From the NCBI RefSeq assembly GCF_001750105.1, contig NZ_CP014143.1, forward strand, positions 1,789,001 through 1,853,000: a DNA stretch of 64,000 nucleotides, written 5' to 3'. This DNA comes from Microbulbifer aggregans. GTDB taxonomy: Bacteria > Pseudomonadota > Gammaproteobacteria > Pseudomonadales > Cellvibrionaceae. Each line of letters starts with the position of its first letter. Position 1 is the stretch's first letter. The translations under genes and the position numbers were made by a program. Below, one piece after another: positions 38,179-47,488 of this stretch. The notes under the pieces were generated by a model. It did no database searches. It was not told the DNA's origin and saw nothing but the letters and a program-made list of their open reading frames with translations.

Positions 38179-38191
38179 TGAATGTCATTCA
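38179..38191 (+). promoter_or_regulatory. Palindromic operator candidate, TGAATG-T-CATTCA
   Basis: A perfect 6+1+6 dyad about 145 bases upstream of the exporter genes, in a local AT-rich patch. TetR-family regulators often bind TGAAT...ATTCA-type sites. No TetR gene is nearby, so the binding protein is unknown. Confidence 0.4.
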
Positions 38192-38334
38192 TCCTGAAAG
38201 ACGAGCCCGTCAATGGCCAAGGAATGTGCCGGTCTAAACCTGCCTGAATGGTGGGACGACAGCCATACTGCTGGGGCATCAGCTACCCGTAGGTTTGTCC
38301 GCCATACTTTCCTCATTCAGGGCGACAACTCCTG

Positions 38335-39381
38335 ATGCGTGTGTCGCTCATCAAGGGCCTGATCTCCAGGCTGCCCCCCCTTCTGCAGCTGGCGCTGACG
38401 ATCATTACTGTGGTTTGCCTGTCCGGCTGTGAACCAGAGCCGCAGCGCGTACTGGGAACGCTCGAGTGGGACCGGATAGCGCTGCCGGCCCCGGTGGCAG
38501 AGAAAATCGTTGCGATCAAAGTCCGGGAGGGGGACCGTGTCACCGCTGGCCAGATATTGATGGCACTCGATGACAGTACGGTAAGAGCACGTAGGGACGC
38601 CACAGGTGCAGAAGCGGCGCGCCAGGAAGCACTGTTGCAGGAATTACGCGAGGGGCCCCGCTCGGAGGAAATTGATCGGGCCAGGGCGGATCTGGAACGG
38701 GTCCGCAGCCAGCTAAGGGATGCCGAAGCCCGTTATCGGCGTCTTGCCGAGTTAGCCAGGCGGCACTTTGTTTCCAAAGATGACCTGGACAGTGCCAGAG
38801 CTGCCGCCGAAAGTGCCCGCGCCCAGGTAACAGCGGCAGAGGCTTTGCTGCTAGAGCTCGAGAGAGGCACCCGCTCGGAGCGTATCGACCAGGCTCAGGC
38901 GGCGCTGGAGCGGGCCAGGTCCGAACAGCAAGTCCAGCAAGCGTTACTGGATAAGCTGGTATTGCAGGCACCGCGGTCCGGACTGGTCGACAGTATTCCG
39001 TTCAAGCTTGGAGATGAAGCCCCGATTGGCGGGCCATTGATCACTATGCTGGTCGGCGAAACGCCCTATGCCCGGGTCTATATTCCTCAGCCCATGCGGG
39101 CCGGAATTCAGGTTGGCGATGCCGCGACTGTCACAATCGAGGGAGGCGATAGAGGTTACCCGGGGCGAGTAAGAGCTATTCGCAGTGAACCGAGCTTTAC
39201 ACCCTATTACGCGTTGACCGGCGAAGATGTCTCTCGGCTCAGCTACCTGGCGGAAATTCAGCTGGACGAGGCTGCGGCGAACCTGCCCTCGGGGCTGCCG
39301 CTGCAGGCAAAATTCTTAACGGCTCGAGCCAGCGACGCCCCGTCCACATCGCCCGCAACCGGGGCCGACAATGTCCGATGA
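38335..39381 (+). CDS. HlyD-type membrane fusion lipoprotein of an ABC exporter (YbhG-like)
   Basis: 348 residues. N-terminal signal with lipobox VVCLSGCEP (Cys32). Beta-barrel/lipoyl half RIALPAPVAEKIVAIKVREGDRVTAGQILMALD (about 45-78), a long alpha-helical hairpin rich in Ala/Glu/Arg (about 85-215) that forms the periplasmic coiled coil, then a second lipoyl half LQAPRSGLVDSIPFKLGDEAP. It should bridge the inner-membrane transporter to an outer-membrane channel, probably TolC, which is not encoded here. Its stop overlaps the next start by 11 bases. Confidence 0.9.
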   Translation: MRVSLIKGLISRLPPLLQLALTIITVVCLSGCEPEPQRVLGTLEWDRIALPAPVAEKIVAIKVREGDRVTAGQILMALDDSTVRARRDATGAEAARQEALLQELREGPRSEEIDRARADLERVRSQLRDAEARYRRLAELARRHFVSKDDLDSARAAAESARAQVTAAEALLLELERGTRSERIDQAQAALERARSEQQVQQALLDKLVLQAPRSGLVDSIPFKLGDEAPIGGPLITMLVGETPYARVYIPQPMRAGIQVGDAATVTIEGGDRGYPGRVRAIRSEPSFTPYYALTGEDVSRLSYLAEIQLDEAAANLPSGLPLQAKFLTARASDAPSTSPATGADNVR

Positions 39382-40321
39382 CGAGGTCGCAATCCGTGCC
39401 CGTGGGCTGACCAAGTGTTTTGGCAGCCTTCGCGCTGTCGACGGCCTCGATCTCACTGTCGATCGGCGCCAGGTCTATGGCTTTCTCGGCCCGAATGGCT
39501 CGGGAAAATCCACTGCAATCCGTATGCTATGCGGTTTGCTGACGCCCACTGCCGGGGATATCGAGGTGCTCGGACTGCGCATCCCCGAGCAGGCGGATCA
39601 GCTCCGTTACCATATCGGCTACATGACCCAGCACTTTTCCCTGTTCAGCGATCTCACTGTGCGGGAAAACCTCGAATTTCTCGCCGCCATCCACGGGCTT
39701 GAACAACGCGATAGTCGTAAACGGGTGGAACAGTTACTCGGGGAATATCAGCTTGAGCACCGGCAGCAACAGCTGGCCGGTACTTTGAGCGGCGGCCAGC
39801 GCCAGCGGCTGGCACTGGCCGGTAGTGTACTCCACCGGCCGGAACTACTTTTTCTTGATGAGCCCACCAGTGCGGTGGATCCGGAGTCGAGGCGGGATTT
39901 CTGGGAAAAGTTGTTTGAGCTGGCGGACGCGGGCACCACCATTCTGGTTTCATCGCACTACATGGACGAGGCGGAGCGGTGCCACCGCCTGGCCGTGCTC
40001 GATCACGGTTGCCTTGTGGCCGACGGCAGCCCGGCAGAACTTACCGGTGGCCTGGAGGGGCGTACCTTTGAGGTGCACGCGCAACAACCCCGTCGCGCAC
40101 GTCAAAAGCTTTTACAGATGGCAGGGATTATCAGTGCGGCACAAATTGGCAACAACCTGAGGGTGCTCTGTGGTGAGTCTCAAGTCGATGTGCAGCAATG
40201 GCAAAAGGAGCTTGATGAGGCCGGGCTGCAGGCGCAGATCAACCCCATAGCACCGAACCTCGAAGACGTATTTGTCGCAGTCACCAATAAACCGGAACAC
40301 ATCCCCGAGGCCGCGCCGTGA
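39371..40321 (+). CDS. ABC exporter ATPase (YbhF-like)
   Basis: 316 residues. Walker A GPNGSGKS at 40-47, Q-loop YMTQHFSLF, ABC signature LSGGQRQRL, Walker B LLFLDEP, and H-loop VSSHYMD. About 90 residues after the ATPase core form the C-terminal domain seen in DrrA/YbhF-type exporters. Only a single ATPase domain is present, whereas E. coli YbhF has two. It energises the permease that starts within its last codon (4-base overlap). Confidence 0.93.
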   Translation: MSDDEVAIRARGLTKCFGSLRAVDGLDLTVDRRQVYGFLGPNGSGKSTAIRMLCGLLTPTAGDIEVLGLRIPEQADQLRYHIGYMTQHFSLFSDLTVRENLEFLAAIHGLEQRDSRKRVEQLLGEYQLEHRQQQLAGTLSGGQRQRLALAGSVLHRPELLFLDEPTSAVDPESRRDFWEKLFELADAGTTILVSSHYMDEAERCHRLAVLDHGCLVADGSPAELTGGLEGRTFEVHAQQPRRARQKLLQMAGIISAAQIGNNLRVLCGESQVDVQQWQKELDEAGLQAQINPIAPNLEDVFVAVTNKPEHIPEAAP

Positions 40322-41424
40322 ACTGGCGTCGCACCTGGGCCGTGCTGGTAAAGGAGCTGCGCCAGTTGCGCCGTGACAGGGTGACCCTGTCCATGATCGT
40401 CGTGATTCCAATCCTGCAGCTGGTGCTTTTCGGCTACGCGATTAACCTCAATTTGCGCCATCTTCCCACGGCTATCGTCGACCAGGCGGGAACCAGCAGC
40501 TCCCGACAGCTGGTGATGGATATGCTCGCCACTGATGTTATTCACCCCGAAACCGATGCCCGTACACCGGAACAGCTGATGACAATGCTGCGCCGCGGGG
40601 AAATCCAGGTTGGGGTGGTGATACCACCAGACTTCGAGCGCCGTCTGGCTAGGGGGGAATCCGCGGTGCAAGTCCTGGTGGACGGCAGCGATACGGTAGT
40701 ACAGAACGCCGCCCGTCAGCTCGCACGGATGCCGCTGACAGACAGCGCCCGTGAGCGGCACCTGAATTCGGTGCCTGTACCGGAAGTGGCGGTTTCGGTA
40801 GTCAGTTTCTATAACCCGCAACGGGTATCCGCCATCAATATCGTGCCTGGCCTGATCGGTATCATTCTCACCATGACGATGGTGATGTTCACGGCCATTG
40901 CCATTGTGCGGGAGCGGGAGCGCGGCAATATGGAGCTGCTGATCGCAACACCGGTCAGTGGTACGGAGTTGATGACTGGCAAGGTACTGCCCTATGGTGT
41001 CATCGGTCTGATCCAGACCAGTCTGGTGCTGCTGTGTGGGATATGGCTTTTTGGGGTGCCGGTGCGGGGCAGCATCCTGGATGTCTACCTGGCTGCGCTT
41101 CTGCTGATTCTGGCCAACCTGACTCTTGGTCTGCTCATATCAACCCGGGCGAAATCCCAGTTTCAGGCCATGCAGATGACGTTTTTTGTGTTCGTTCCCT
41201 CGATCCTGTTGTCAGGGTTCGTTTTTCCCTTTGAGGGGATGCCGGAGCCGGCACAGTGGATTGCAGAGGTGTTACCGCTGACACACTTCGTCCGCTTGAT
41301 TCGCGGTGTGATGTTGCGGGGAGCTGACCTGACAGAGTTATGGTCCGATGTGCTGGCGCTTATCGCCTTCACCGCTGTCATGATGACGCTGGCAGTCCTG
41401 CGCTTCAGTAAGCGACTTGATTAA
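40318..41424 (+). CDS. ABC-2 type exporter permease (YbhS/YhhJ-like)
   Basis: 368 residues. One N-terminal helix (LSMIVVIPILQLVLFGYAI), a periplasmic loop domain of about 140 residues (VIHPETDART...), then five helices including INIVPGLIGIILTMTMVMFTAIAIVRERERGNMELL and FFVFVPSILLSGFVFPFEGMPEPAQWIAEVLPLTHF, the classic ABC-2 signature. Only one permease is present, so it probably works as a homodimer. With the fusion lipoprotein and ATPase it forms a YbhGFSR-like efflux unit. No substrate can be assigned. Confidence 0.92.
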   Translation: MNWRRTWAVLVKELRQLRRDRVTLSMIVVIPILQLVLFGYAINLNLRHLPTAIVDQAGTSSSRQLVMDMLATDVIHPETDARTPEQLMTMLRRGEIQVGVVIPPDFERRLARGESAVQVLVDGSDTVVQNAARQLARMPLTDSARERHLNSVPVPEVAVSVVSFYNPQRVSAINIVPGLIGIILTMTMVMFTAIAIVRERERGNMELLIATPVSGTELMTGKVLPYGVIGLIQTSLVLLCGIWLFGVPVRGSILDVYLAALLLILANLTLGLLISTRAKSQFQAMQMTFFVFVPSILLSGFVFPFEGMPEPAQWIAEVLPLTHFVRLIRGVMLRGADLTELWSDVLALIAFTAVMMTLAVLRFSKRLD

Positions 41425-41494
41425 GTTCTGGCTTTTTCTCTCCCCCTGGTCCCGGGCAGTGAGGTCAACAGCAGCAATAGCGGCACTCACCGCG

Positions 41495-42088
41495 TCATGG
41501 ATTCTCTGGTTCCAGGTGCAGCTTGGCCCAGTTGCTCGCCTGCACCCGGTTCTTAACGCCGATCTTCTTGAAGATGTTGTACATATGGTTTTTTACCGTG
41601 TGCTCGCTCAAATGCAGACGTGAGGCGATAGTGCTGTTGGCGTCGCCGGTGGTGAGCTGGTGAAGGATTTCCTGCTCCCTGCGGGTCAGCAAAAGGCGGT
41701 TCCGCAGATTGGCCCGGCGCGCTCCCTCACGGCTTCCCAGTGCCTGGCGCAGGTTTCTCAGCAGTGTCTGTTGGCTGCAGGAGGCATCCGAGATGAAATG
41801 GATGTTGGGTGATCGCAGCTGGCTGGCAGTACGGCCGGGAAGCTCCATTGGGAAGTTGATCAGTAAGATCAGCGGGTGATCCAGGGACTGGAGCTGGCCA
41901 ATGATCCGCGAAGTGTCGCCACTGGATAGCATCTGCCAGCAATCGACCACGATGGCGCTGTAGTGGTGTAGGCAGTGGCGCTGTTTTCCGAGCTCTGCCT
42001 TTTCCCAATTCATGGGAAGCGCTTCCGAGACCAGTGTATAGAGCAATTCACCCTGCAGGCCGGGGTGACTGAAAAAGAGAACCGGCAT
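41495..42088 (-). CDS. LuxR-family regulator, CsgD-like
   Basis: 197 residues from the ATG at 42088 (AGGA upstream). The N-terminal half is a degenerate receiver-like domain (PVLFFSHPGLQGELLY, LILLINFPMELPG, NIHFISDASCS). The C-terminal LuxR domain LTRREQEILHQLTTG ... SEHTVKNHMYNIFKKIGVKNRVQASNWA agrees with CsgD almost position for position, including FKKI-VKNR-QA-WA. CsgD controls curli and cellulose in enterobacteria. No curli or cellulose genes are in the window, so the regulon is unknown. Convergent with the permease gene. Confidence 0.85.
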   Translation of the reverse strand: MPVLFFSHPGLQGELLYTLVSEALPMNWEKAELGKQRHCLHHYSAIVVDCWQMLSSGDTSRIIGQLQSLDHPLILLINFPMELPGRTASQLRSPNIHFISDASCSQQTLLRNLRQALGSREGARRANLRNRLLLTRREQEILHQLTTGDANSTIASRLHLSEHTVKNHMYNIFKKIGVKNRVQASNWAKLHLEPENP

Positions 42089-42471
42089 GGGCTTGTTCCT
42101 TTTGATCCATCTCCGTCGGGCTCGATCCATCGCTGCTCAGTACTTCACTTATCCCCGGAGTTTCGCGAGCTGGAAAAAGCAACAATGTTTTTGCTAATGG
42201 CCGCTCTCCCCCGACACTTGAGAACGAATTACCAGTTTTCGTCGAAAACACTGCGCAAAAATGCCTCAGTGCTGAGAATTTAGTGTGGAGTGTAGTTGGT
42301 GTTTACTGATGGATAGGCGAGATTGCACGTCAGTCTTTTTGATCTGGCGGCCCCGTCCCCCAGGCCCGCCAGGGGGCGCTGAATGGCCGTCGCTTCGGGA
42401 TAAACAGGGGGCGAATGTCGCCGCCAGTGCTGTTAGGATTGGGGCATCTCAATCAATCAGGAGGCAAGCCG
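42089..42471. other. Divergent intergenic region, 383 bases
   Basis: No gene supported. It holds two small perfect dyads, GTTTTCG-T-CGAAAAC (42235-42249) and CTCAG-TG-CTGAG (42265-42276), both about 150-190 bases upstream of the CsgD-like start, and a C/G-rich imperfect stem near 42355-42380. These could be operator sites for the two divergent genes. Confidence 0.4.
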
Positions 42472-43848
42472 GTGAACGGACTCTTCGAAAGCCTGCCGCT
42501 CTGGCTGTGGTTTCTGCTGGCGCTGCTCGCCCTTTTTGCTGCTCGGGGGCCGGTGCACCAGGGCATACTGGCGTTATCCCGGTTTATCCACCAGGTATTG
42601 CGCCTGGCGGCCAGTGCGATTTCCTCCACGGAGCAGCGGCTGCAGCAGCGTAACAACGAGGTGCTTCTCGCGCGTGCCCGGGACGGGGTGGAGTGGCAGA
42701 TTGACCGCGAGTTCACTCGAGTCGAGGCTACCGTCAAGCGCGAGCTCTCCCGCTACCCCGCGCTCCATCGGCGGCTGTGCGAGCAGTTGACCGCAGTCGA
42801 TGAAGATTATGTGCGCAGTGCTGAAGTGCCGCCGGAGCCCACTAACTGGCCCAAGGCCATCCGGGCGGTCGCCGAGATTCCCGCCAAGGAGGATCCGGTG
42901 GTTCGGGATGTGCTGGAGATCATTCACAGCTCCATGCGCAAGGCCGAGGCCAAGGCGCTGGAGGCGTACCGCGAGTCGGCACGCGAGCGCCATCAGCTGC
43001 TGAAACGCATGATGCCCGGTTGGCGCAGCATTCTCACCTCCCTCGGGCGGGTGAACCGGAATGTGGAGTCGGTTATCCAGCGCGCGCAGACCGTGGATCG
43101 CCATATGGAGCGCTATGAGGGGTTGCTACAGGCTGGTGAACGCGAGAGCCGCCGTCTTACCTTCTCGGCGATGGCTCAGTTCCTGATTTCGTCCCTGATG
43201 TTGCTGGTCGCCGGCGGAGCCGCCGTCCTCAATGTCCATCTCCTGTCGACACCGCTGGAGGCAATACTGGTTGCAGAATCCAGCGGCTTCCCCATGGCAG
43301 TCTCCGCCGCGACGGTGTTGGTGGCGCTGCAGCTGGCTCTGGGGGTGTTCATCCTGGATACCTTGCGGATAACCCGGCTCTTCCCGGCGATCGGCTCGCT
43401 GGCCGACGGCGTGCGGGCCCGTTTGTTCTGGCTGCTGCTCGGCCTGCTAGGTGCTCTCGGAATGGTGGGTGCAGCCCTGGCGTCCAGCGGCGGTCTGTCG
43501 CCAGCGGCTACCGAGGTTGAGGCCGTAACCATGACGGGTTGGGCTGCCGCTGCTATCCGCGCAGGGCTGGCCCTTGTGTTGCCGTTGGCGCTGGCGTTCA
43601 GCGCCGTACCGCTTGAGAGCTTCGTGAATTCACTGCGAACGGTGATCGGGCTTTGCAGCGTGCTGCTGCTTCGCGTTATTTCCGTGGCTCTGCGAGTGCT
43701 GGGAGCGCTGGTTCTGCGCGGTGGTGCGATTCTCGTGCGTATTTATGACATCGTGATTTTCCTGCCGCTGTGGCTGGAGCATAAACTGGTTTCCCGGCGC
43801 CGGGTGGCGCCTGAGGGTCACACGGAAGGTGCCGGCTCCGGCGGTTGA
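42472..43848 (+). CDS. Membrane protein of unknown function with central coiled-coil
   Basis: 458 residues from a GTG at 42472, chosen for the CAGGAGG upstream; an ATG at 42415 has no such site. One N-terminal helix (LPLWLWFLLALLALFAA), a soluble charged region of about 170 residues with helical, coiled-coil character (AISSTEQRLQQRNNEVLLARARDG...SSMRKAEAKALEAYRES), then about five to six hydrophobic helices between residues 225 and 430, and a short basic tail. I do not recognise the family. It precedes the GDPD gene by 43 bases, so the two may be co-expressed. Confidence 0.75.
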   Translation: MNGLFESLPLWLWFLLALLALFAARGPVHQGILALSRFIHQVLRLAASAISSTEQRLQQRNNEVLLARARDGVEWQIDREFTRVEATVKRELSRYPALHRRLCEQLTAVDEDYVRSAEVPPEPTNWPKAIRAVAEIPAKEDPVVRDVLEIIHSSMRKAEAKALEAYRESARERHQLLKRMMPGWRSILTSLGRVNRNVESVIQRAQTVDRHMERYEGLLQAGERESRRLTFSAMAQFLISSLMLLVAGGAAVLNVHLLSTPLEAILVAESSGFPMAVSAATVLVALQLALGVFILDTLRITRLFPAIGSLADGVRARLFWLLLGLLGALGMVGAALASSGGLSPAATEVEAVTMTGWAAAAIRAGLALVLPLALAFSAVPLESFVNSLRTVIGLCSVLLLRVISVALRVLGALVLRGGAILVRIYDIVIFLPLWLEHKLVSRRRVAPEGHTEGAGSGG

Positions 43849-43891
43849 ACGGTTGCAATGTAACGATGATGAGGAGGGTGGCCGCTAAAGC

Positions 43892-44830
43892 ATGATCTGG
43901 CTGATATTGCTCGCTTTGGTGGCCTTGGCGTTGTGGCGTTTCGCCGTTGCCAGGCCGGCGCCGCCGTCAGATCTACGGCTGCCGCGCCCACCATTGGTTA
44001 TTGCCCACGGTGATGAGCGTGGCCAGGGGCTCTATCCCGGCAATACGTTGCTCTACCTCCACGAGATGGTCGATCTGGGGGCAGACGCCCTGGAGATTGA
44101 TCTCAATCTCACTGCAGACGGATATCTGGTCCTCAATCACGACCCGATCCTGGACCGCGTCAGTGATGGCAGCGGGCCGATTCGCGATAGGACACTGGCG
44201 GAGCTGCGCCAGCTCAATATGGCTTGCCACTGGACGCACGATGGCGAGACCTACCCCTATCGCGAGGCCCCGGTTCGCATTGCCACCATCGATGAGACCT
44301 TCGACGCTTTCCCGGATGCGCCAATGATCCTCGAGCTCAAGGATCGGGACCCGGAAGCTGCCGCGGCGCTGGCGCGCAGTGTCCGCCGTGCCGGCAAGGA
44401 ATCAAGTCTGGTGGTTTCCTCCTTTCATTTGGGGGTGATTCGCAAATTCCGCGCACTCTGTCCGGAGGTGGCGACCGGAGCCACCCTGCCCGAAGCCCTG
44501 TTGTTCTTTATCGCTCAGCTATTCCGGCTGGAGCGCTGGTTGAGTCCGGCCTACCAGACCATGCAGCTGCCGACCCGCTATTATGGGATCCCGGTATTTT
44601 CCCCACGTCTGATCAATGCCGCCCACCGTATAGGCATACACGTGTCGGTTTGGACCGTGGATGCGGTCGAGGCCATGGAGCACTATCTCCGCCTTGGTGT
44701 GGATGGCATCGTGACCAATCGCAGCGACCGCCTGAAATCAGTCCGTGATCGCGCGCTGCCCACTGGCACCGCGCCAGCTGACTCCGACACCGATAACAAT
44801 CAGAGCATCAATAGGAGTGACGATGAATAA
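43892..44830 (+). CDS. Glycerophosphodiester phosphodiesterase family protein
   Basis: 312 residues with an N-terminal membrane helix (IWLILLALVALALWRFAV). The GDPD barrel shows PLVIAHGDERGQGLYPGNTL, EIDLNLTADGYLVLNHDP (metal-ligand E-x-D and the His) and a later VSVWTVDAVEAM plus GVDGIVTNRSD. In the usual motif the first His is followed by Arg (HR-G); here it reads HGDERG, so the Arg is displaced by three residues, and PENT is PGNT. The fold is clear, catalysis on standard substrates less so. The stop overlaps the next gene by 8 bases. Confidence 0.88.
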   Translation: MIWLILLALVALALWRFAVARPAPPSDLRLPRPPLVIAHGDERGQGLYPGNTLLYLHEMVDLGADALEIDLNLTADGYLVLNHDPILDRVSDGSGPIRDRTLAELRQLNMACHWTHDGETYPYREAPVRIATIDETFDAFPDAPMILELKDRDPEAAAALARSVRRAGKESSLVVSSFHLGVIRKFRALCPEVATGATLPEALLFFIAQLFRLERWLSPAYQTMQLPTRYYGIPVFSPRLINAAHRIGIHVSVWTVDAVEAMEHYLRLGVDGIVTNRSDRLKSVRDRALPTGTAPADSDTDNNQSINRSDDE

Positions 44831-45725
44831 GCACCTTCGTAGAGCTGCATGGCTGTGCTGCCTGTTAGCCATGTCGGCAGCCGCCGAGGATCGATTTGCC
44901 AAAGTGGAGATCAAGGCTGAGCCTGTGCGCGACAACCTGTTCATGTTGCAGGGGGCCGGCGGCAATATTGCTGTATTCACTGGTGAGGACGGGGTTTTTA
45001 TGGTGGATGACCAGTACGCGCCGCTGACGCAGAAGATCCGCACCGCGGTAGCGGCGATCACTGATCAGCCCCTGCGATTTGTGATCAATACCCACTGGCA
45101 TGGTGACCATACCGGCGGTAACGAAAATCTGGGTAAAGCCGATGCGCTGGTGGTTGCACATGAGAATGTACGGGAGCGGATGAGCACCGAGCAGTTTATG
45201 AAGACCTTCAATCGCACGGTGCCGCCCTCCGCGCCGGCGGCGTTGCCGGTGATCACGTTTACCGATGCAACCACGTTCCACTGGAATGGCGATACCGTGC
45301 GTGTGCAATACACCGGGCCCGCCCATACGGATGGGGATTCTGTCGTTCTTTTTAAGAACGCCAACGTGATTCATATGGGCGATACTTTCTTCAACGGCAG
45401 CTACCCGTTCATCGACCTCTCCTCTGGCGGTAGCGTTGATGGTCTAGTGGCGGTAATGAACCGGGTGCTGGGGATGGCTGACGACGAGACCGCCATCATT
45501 CCCGGACATGGTCCCCTCAGCAACAAGGCAGAGCTCACCGAGCAGCGTGATCTGCTGGTAAGCCTGCGGGACAAAATCCAGCTGCTGATCGATGAAGGGT
45601 TGACGAAAGAGCAGGTGATTGCCGCCAATCCAACCCGGGAATACGATGCCCAGTACGGACAGGGCTTTATGAAGCCGGATCTATGGACGGGTATTGTCTA
45701 TGACTCACTGACGACACAGCAGTAA
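44823..45725 (+). CDS. Exported metallo-beta-lactamase fold hydrolase
   Basis: 300 residues from the ATG at 44823 with AGGAG upstream, overlapping the GDPD stop. Signal peptide LRRAAWLCCLLAMSAAAE. Zinc motif NTHWHGDHTGGNENLG near residue 95, followed by PGPAHTDGDSVV (His), GDTFFNGSYPFID (Asp) and IPGHGPLS (His), i.e. two complete zinc sites. The family includes beta-lactamases, quinoprotein-associated hydrolases and lactonases, so the substrate is open. Coupled translation with the GDPD gene suggests a joint role at the periplasmic side of the membrane. A terminator follows. Confidence 0.9.
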   Translation: MNKHLRRAAWLCCLLAMSAAAEDRFAKVEIKAEPVRDNLFMLQGAGGNIAVFTGEDGVFMVDDQYAPLTQKIRTAVAAITDQPLRFVINTHWHGDHTGGNENLGKADALVVAHENVRERMSTEQFMKTFNRTVPPSAPAALPVITFTDATTFHWNGDTVRVQYTGPAHTDGDSVVLFKNANVIHMGDTFFNGSYPFIDLSSGGSVDGLVAVMNRVLGMADDETAIIPGHGPLSNKAELTEQRDLLVSLRDKIQLLIDEGLTKEQVIAANPTREYDAQYGQGFMKPDLWTGIVYDSLTTQQ

Positions 45726-45729
45726 AGAG

Positions 45730-45758
45730 AAAACGGGGGCAAAGCCCCCGTTTTTTGT
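45730..45758. terminator. Bidirectional terminator between MBL-fold gene and ABC permease gene
   Basis: Stem AAAACGGGGGC / GCCCCCGTTTT with an AAA loop and T6 after it. It lies between converging stops at 45725 (plus) and 45765 (minus). Confidence 0.9.
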
Positions 45759-45764
45759 ACCTGC

Positions 45765-46526
45765 TCAGCTTTTGAGGCGGTAGCCGGTTCGGAAGATCCA
45801 CCAGATTCCCGTCAGGCACAGCAGCAGGAAAAGGAAAATCATCGCCAGGCTCACTCCGATATTCACGTCGGCGATGCCATAGAAAGACCAGCGGAAGCCG
45901 CTGATCAGGTAGACGACCGGGTTAAACAAGGTCACCTTTTGCCAGAACTCCGGCAGCATGTTGATGGAGTAAAACGCTCCCCCCAGAAAAGTCAGCGGCG
46001 TGACCACCATTAGTGGAATCACCTGTAACTTCTGGAAGTCATCGGCCCAGATGCCGATGATGAAGCCGAACATGCTGAAAGTGACAGCGGTGAGCACCAG
46101 AAACCCCAGCATCCAGAATGGGTGCAGTATTTGATAGTCGACGAAAAAGCGAGCAGTGAGCAGGATTAGAAGTCCCAGTAGCAAGGACTTTGTTGCTGCC
46201 GCTCCCACATAGCCAGCAACAACTTCAAAAGCTGATACTGGTGCCGAGAGCACTTCATAGATTGTCCCGGAAAATTTCGGAAAGAAGATTCCAAATGACG
46301 CATTGGAAATACTTTCACTGAGAAGTGACAGCATGATCAGCCCGGGAATAATGAATGCGCCGTAGGAAATTCCCTCGATTTCTCCCATCCTGGAACCGAT
46401 TGCGGCACCAAAGACGATGAAGTAGAGGGATGTAGAGAGCACTGGAGAGGCAATGCTCTGCATCAGAGTGCGCCAGGTGCGAGCCATCTCGAATTTATAA
46501 ATGGCGCGGATTCCGTACCAGTTCAA
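45765..46526 (-). CDS. ABC-2 type permease, YadH-like
   Basis: 253 residues. Six hydrophobic helices with the ABC-2 signature region [74 protein letters not shown] and the helix spacing match E. coli YadH as recalled. Its ATG lies inside the last codons of the ATPase gene (4-base overlap). Together they form a two-gene exporter of the NodIJ/YadGH type. Substrate unknown. Confidence 0.92.
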   Translation of the reverse strand: MNWYGIRAIYKFEMARTWRTLMQSIASPVLSTSLYFIVFGAAIGSRMGEIEGISYGAFIIPGLIMLSLLSESISNASFGIFFPKFSGTIYEVLSAPVSAFEVVAGYVGAAATKSLLLGLLILLTARFFVDYQILHPFWMLGFLVLTAVTFSMFGFIIGIWADDFQKLQVIPLMVVTPLTFLGGAFYSINMLPEFWQKVTLFNPVVYLISGFRWSFYGIADVNIGVSLAMIFLFLLLCLTGIWWIFRTGYRLKS

Positions 46527-47488
46527 GCGGTTTCTCCTTGTCCGGTTTTGCTGTCGCTTTGCTGTCTCGCGTCTCTTACCAGATCCACAAAGATATCCTC
46601 GAGGGAGCTCTCGCGAGTCTGAAGATCACGGAAATCGATAGCGGCCTTATCGAGTCTTCGCAACAGATTGGTGATTCCAGTATCGCCTTCCTGTATATCA
46701 AACCGGTAGACGAGCTGGTGTCCGTCAGCGCGGATCTCAAGCGGCAGATCGGCGAGCGTTTCAGGTAAGCATTCGAGGGGCTCCAGTAGTTGCAGCAGCA
46801 ACTCCTTGCTACCCATTCTCTTGATCAGCGTCTCTTTGTCTTCAACCAGAATGAGTTGACCATGGTTGATGACCCCCACACGGTCGGCCATCTCCTCGGC
46901 TTCTTCGATGTAGTGGGTGGTCAGGATTACCGTGACGCCCGACTCGCGTAACTCCCTGACCATGGCCCACATATCCTGGCGCAATTCCACATCGACCCCG
47001 GCCGTGGGCTCATCGAGGAACAGAATTTTTGGCTCGTGAGAGAGTGCCTTGGCAATCATGAGTCGCCGTTTCATGCCGCCGGACAGTGCCATGATGCGAC
47101 TGTCTTTCTTCTCCCATAGCGAGAGTTGTCGCAGCAGCTGCTCCAGGTAAGCGGGATTGGGCGGTTTGCCGAACAGGCCTCGACTGAACTCGACCGTTGC
47201 CAGGACGCTTTCAAAGGAATCTGTGCAGAGTTCCTGAGGTACCAGTCCGATTTTCTCCCGCGCCGCGCGATAGTCCCGCACAACATCATGACCATCGGCT
47301 TTTACCAGTCCGGAAGAGGCGTTGACGATGCCGCAGATGATGCTGATTAAAGTGGTCTTGCCGGCCCCATTGGGACCGAGCAGGGCAAAGATTTCACCCG
47401 GGTGAATATCAAGGTTGACCTCTCGGAGCGCGGTAAAGCCACCTTGATAGGTTTTGGTGAGGTTTGAGACGGAAATGATGGGGTTCAA
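46523..47488 (-). CDS. ABC transporter ATPase, YadG-like
   Basis: 321 residues. Walker [13 protein letters not shown] near residue 37, signature [13 protein letters not shown], Walker [13 protein letters not shown], and H-loop [18 protein letters not shown]-terminal extension of about 90 residues ([17 protein letters not shown]...) is usual in the DrrA/NodI/YadG group. First gene of the minus-strand pair with the permease. There is no membrane fusion protein, unlike the exporter at 38.3-41.4 kb. Confidence 0.94.
   Translation of the reverse strand: MNPIISVSNLTKTYQGGFTALREVNLDIHPGEIFALLGPNGAGKTTLISIICGIVNASSGLVKADGHDVVRDYRAAREKIGLVPQELCTDSFESVLATVEFSRGLFGKPPNPAYLEQLLRQLSLWEKKDSRIMALSGGMKRRLMIAKALSHEPKILFLDEPTAGVDVELRQDMWAMVRELRESGVTVILTTHYIEEAEEMADRVGVINHGQLILVEDKETLIKRMGSKELLLQLLEPLECLPETLADLPLEIRADGHQLVYRFDIQEGDTGITNLLRRLDKAAIDFRDLQTRESSLEDIFVDLVRDARQQSDSKTGQGETA

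Noticed and set aside
42285..42653. 122-codon plus-strand frame overlapping the unknown membrane protein
   Set aside because: It runs into the better supported GTG-started gene at 42472 in another frame and shows no protein-like features.
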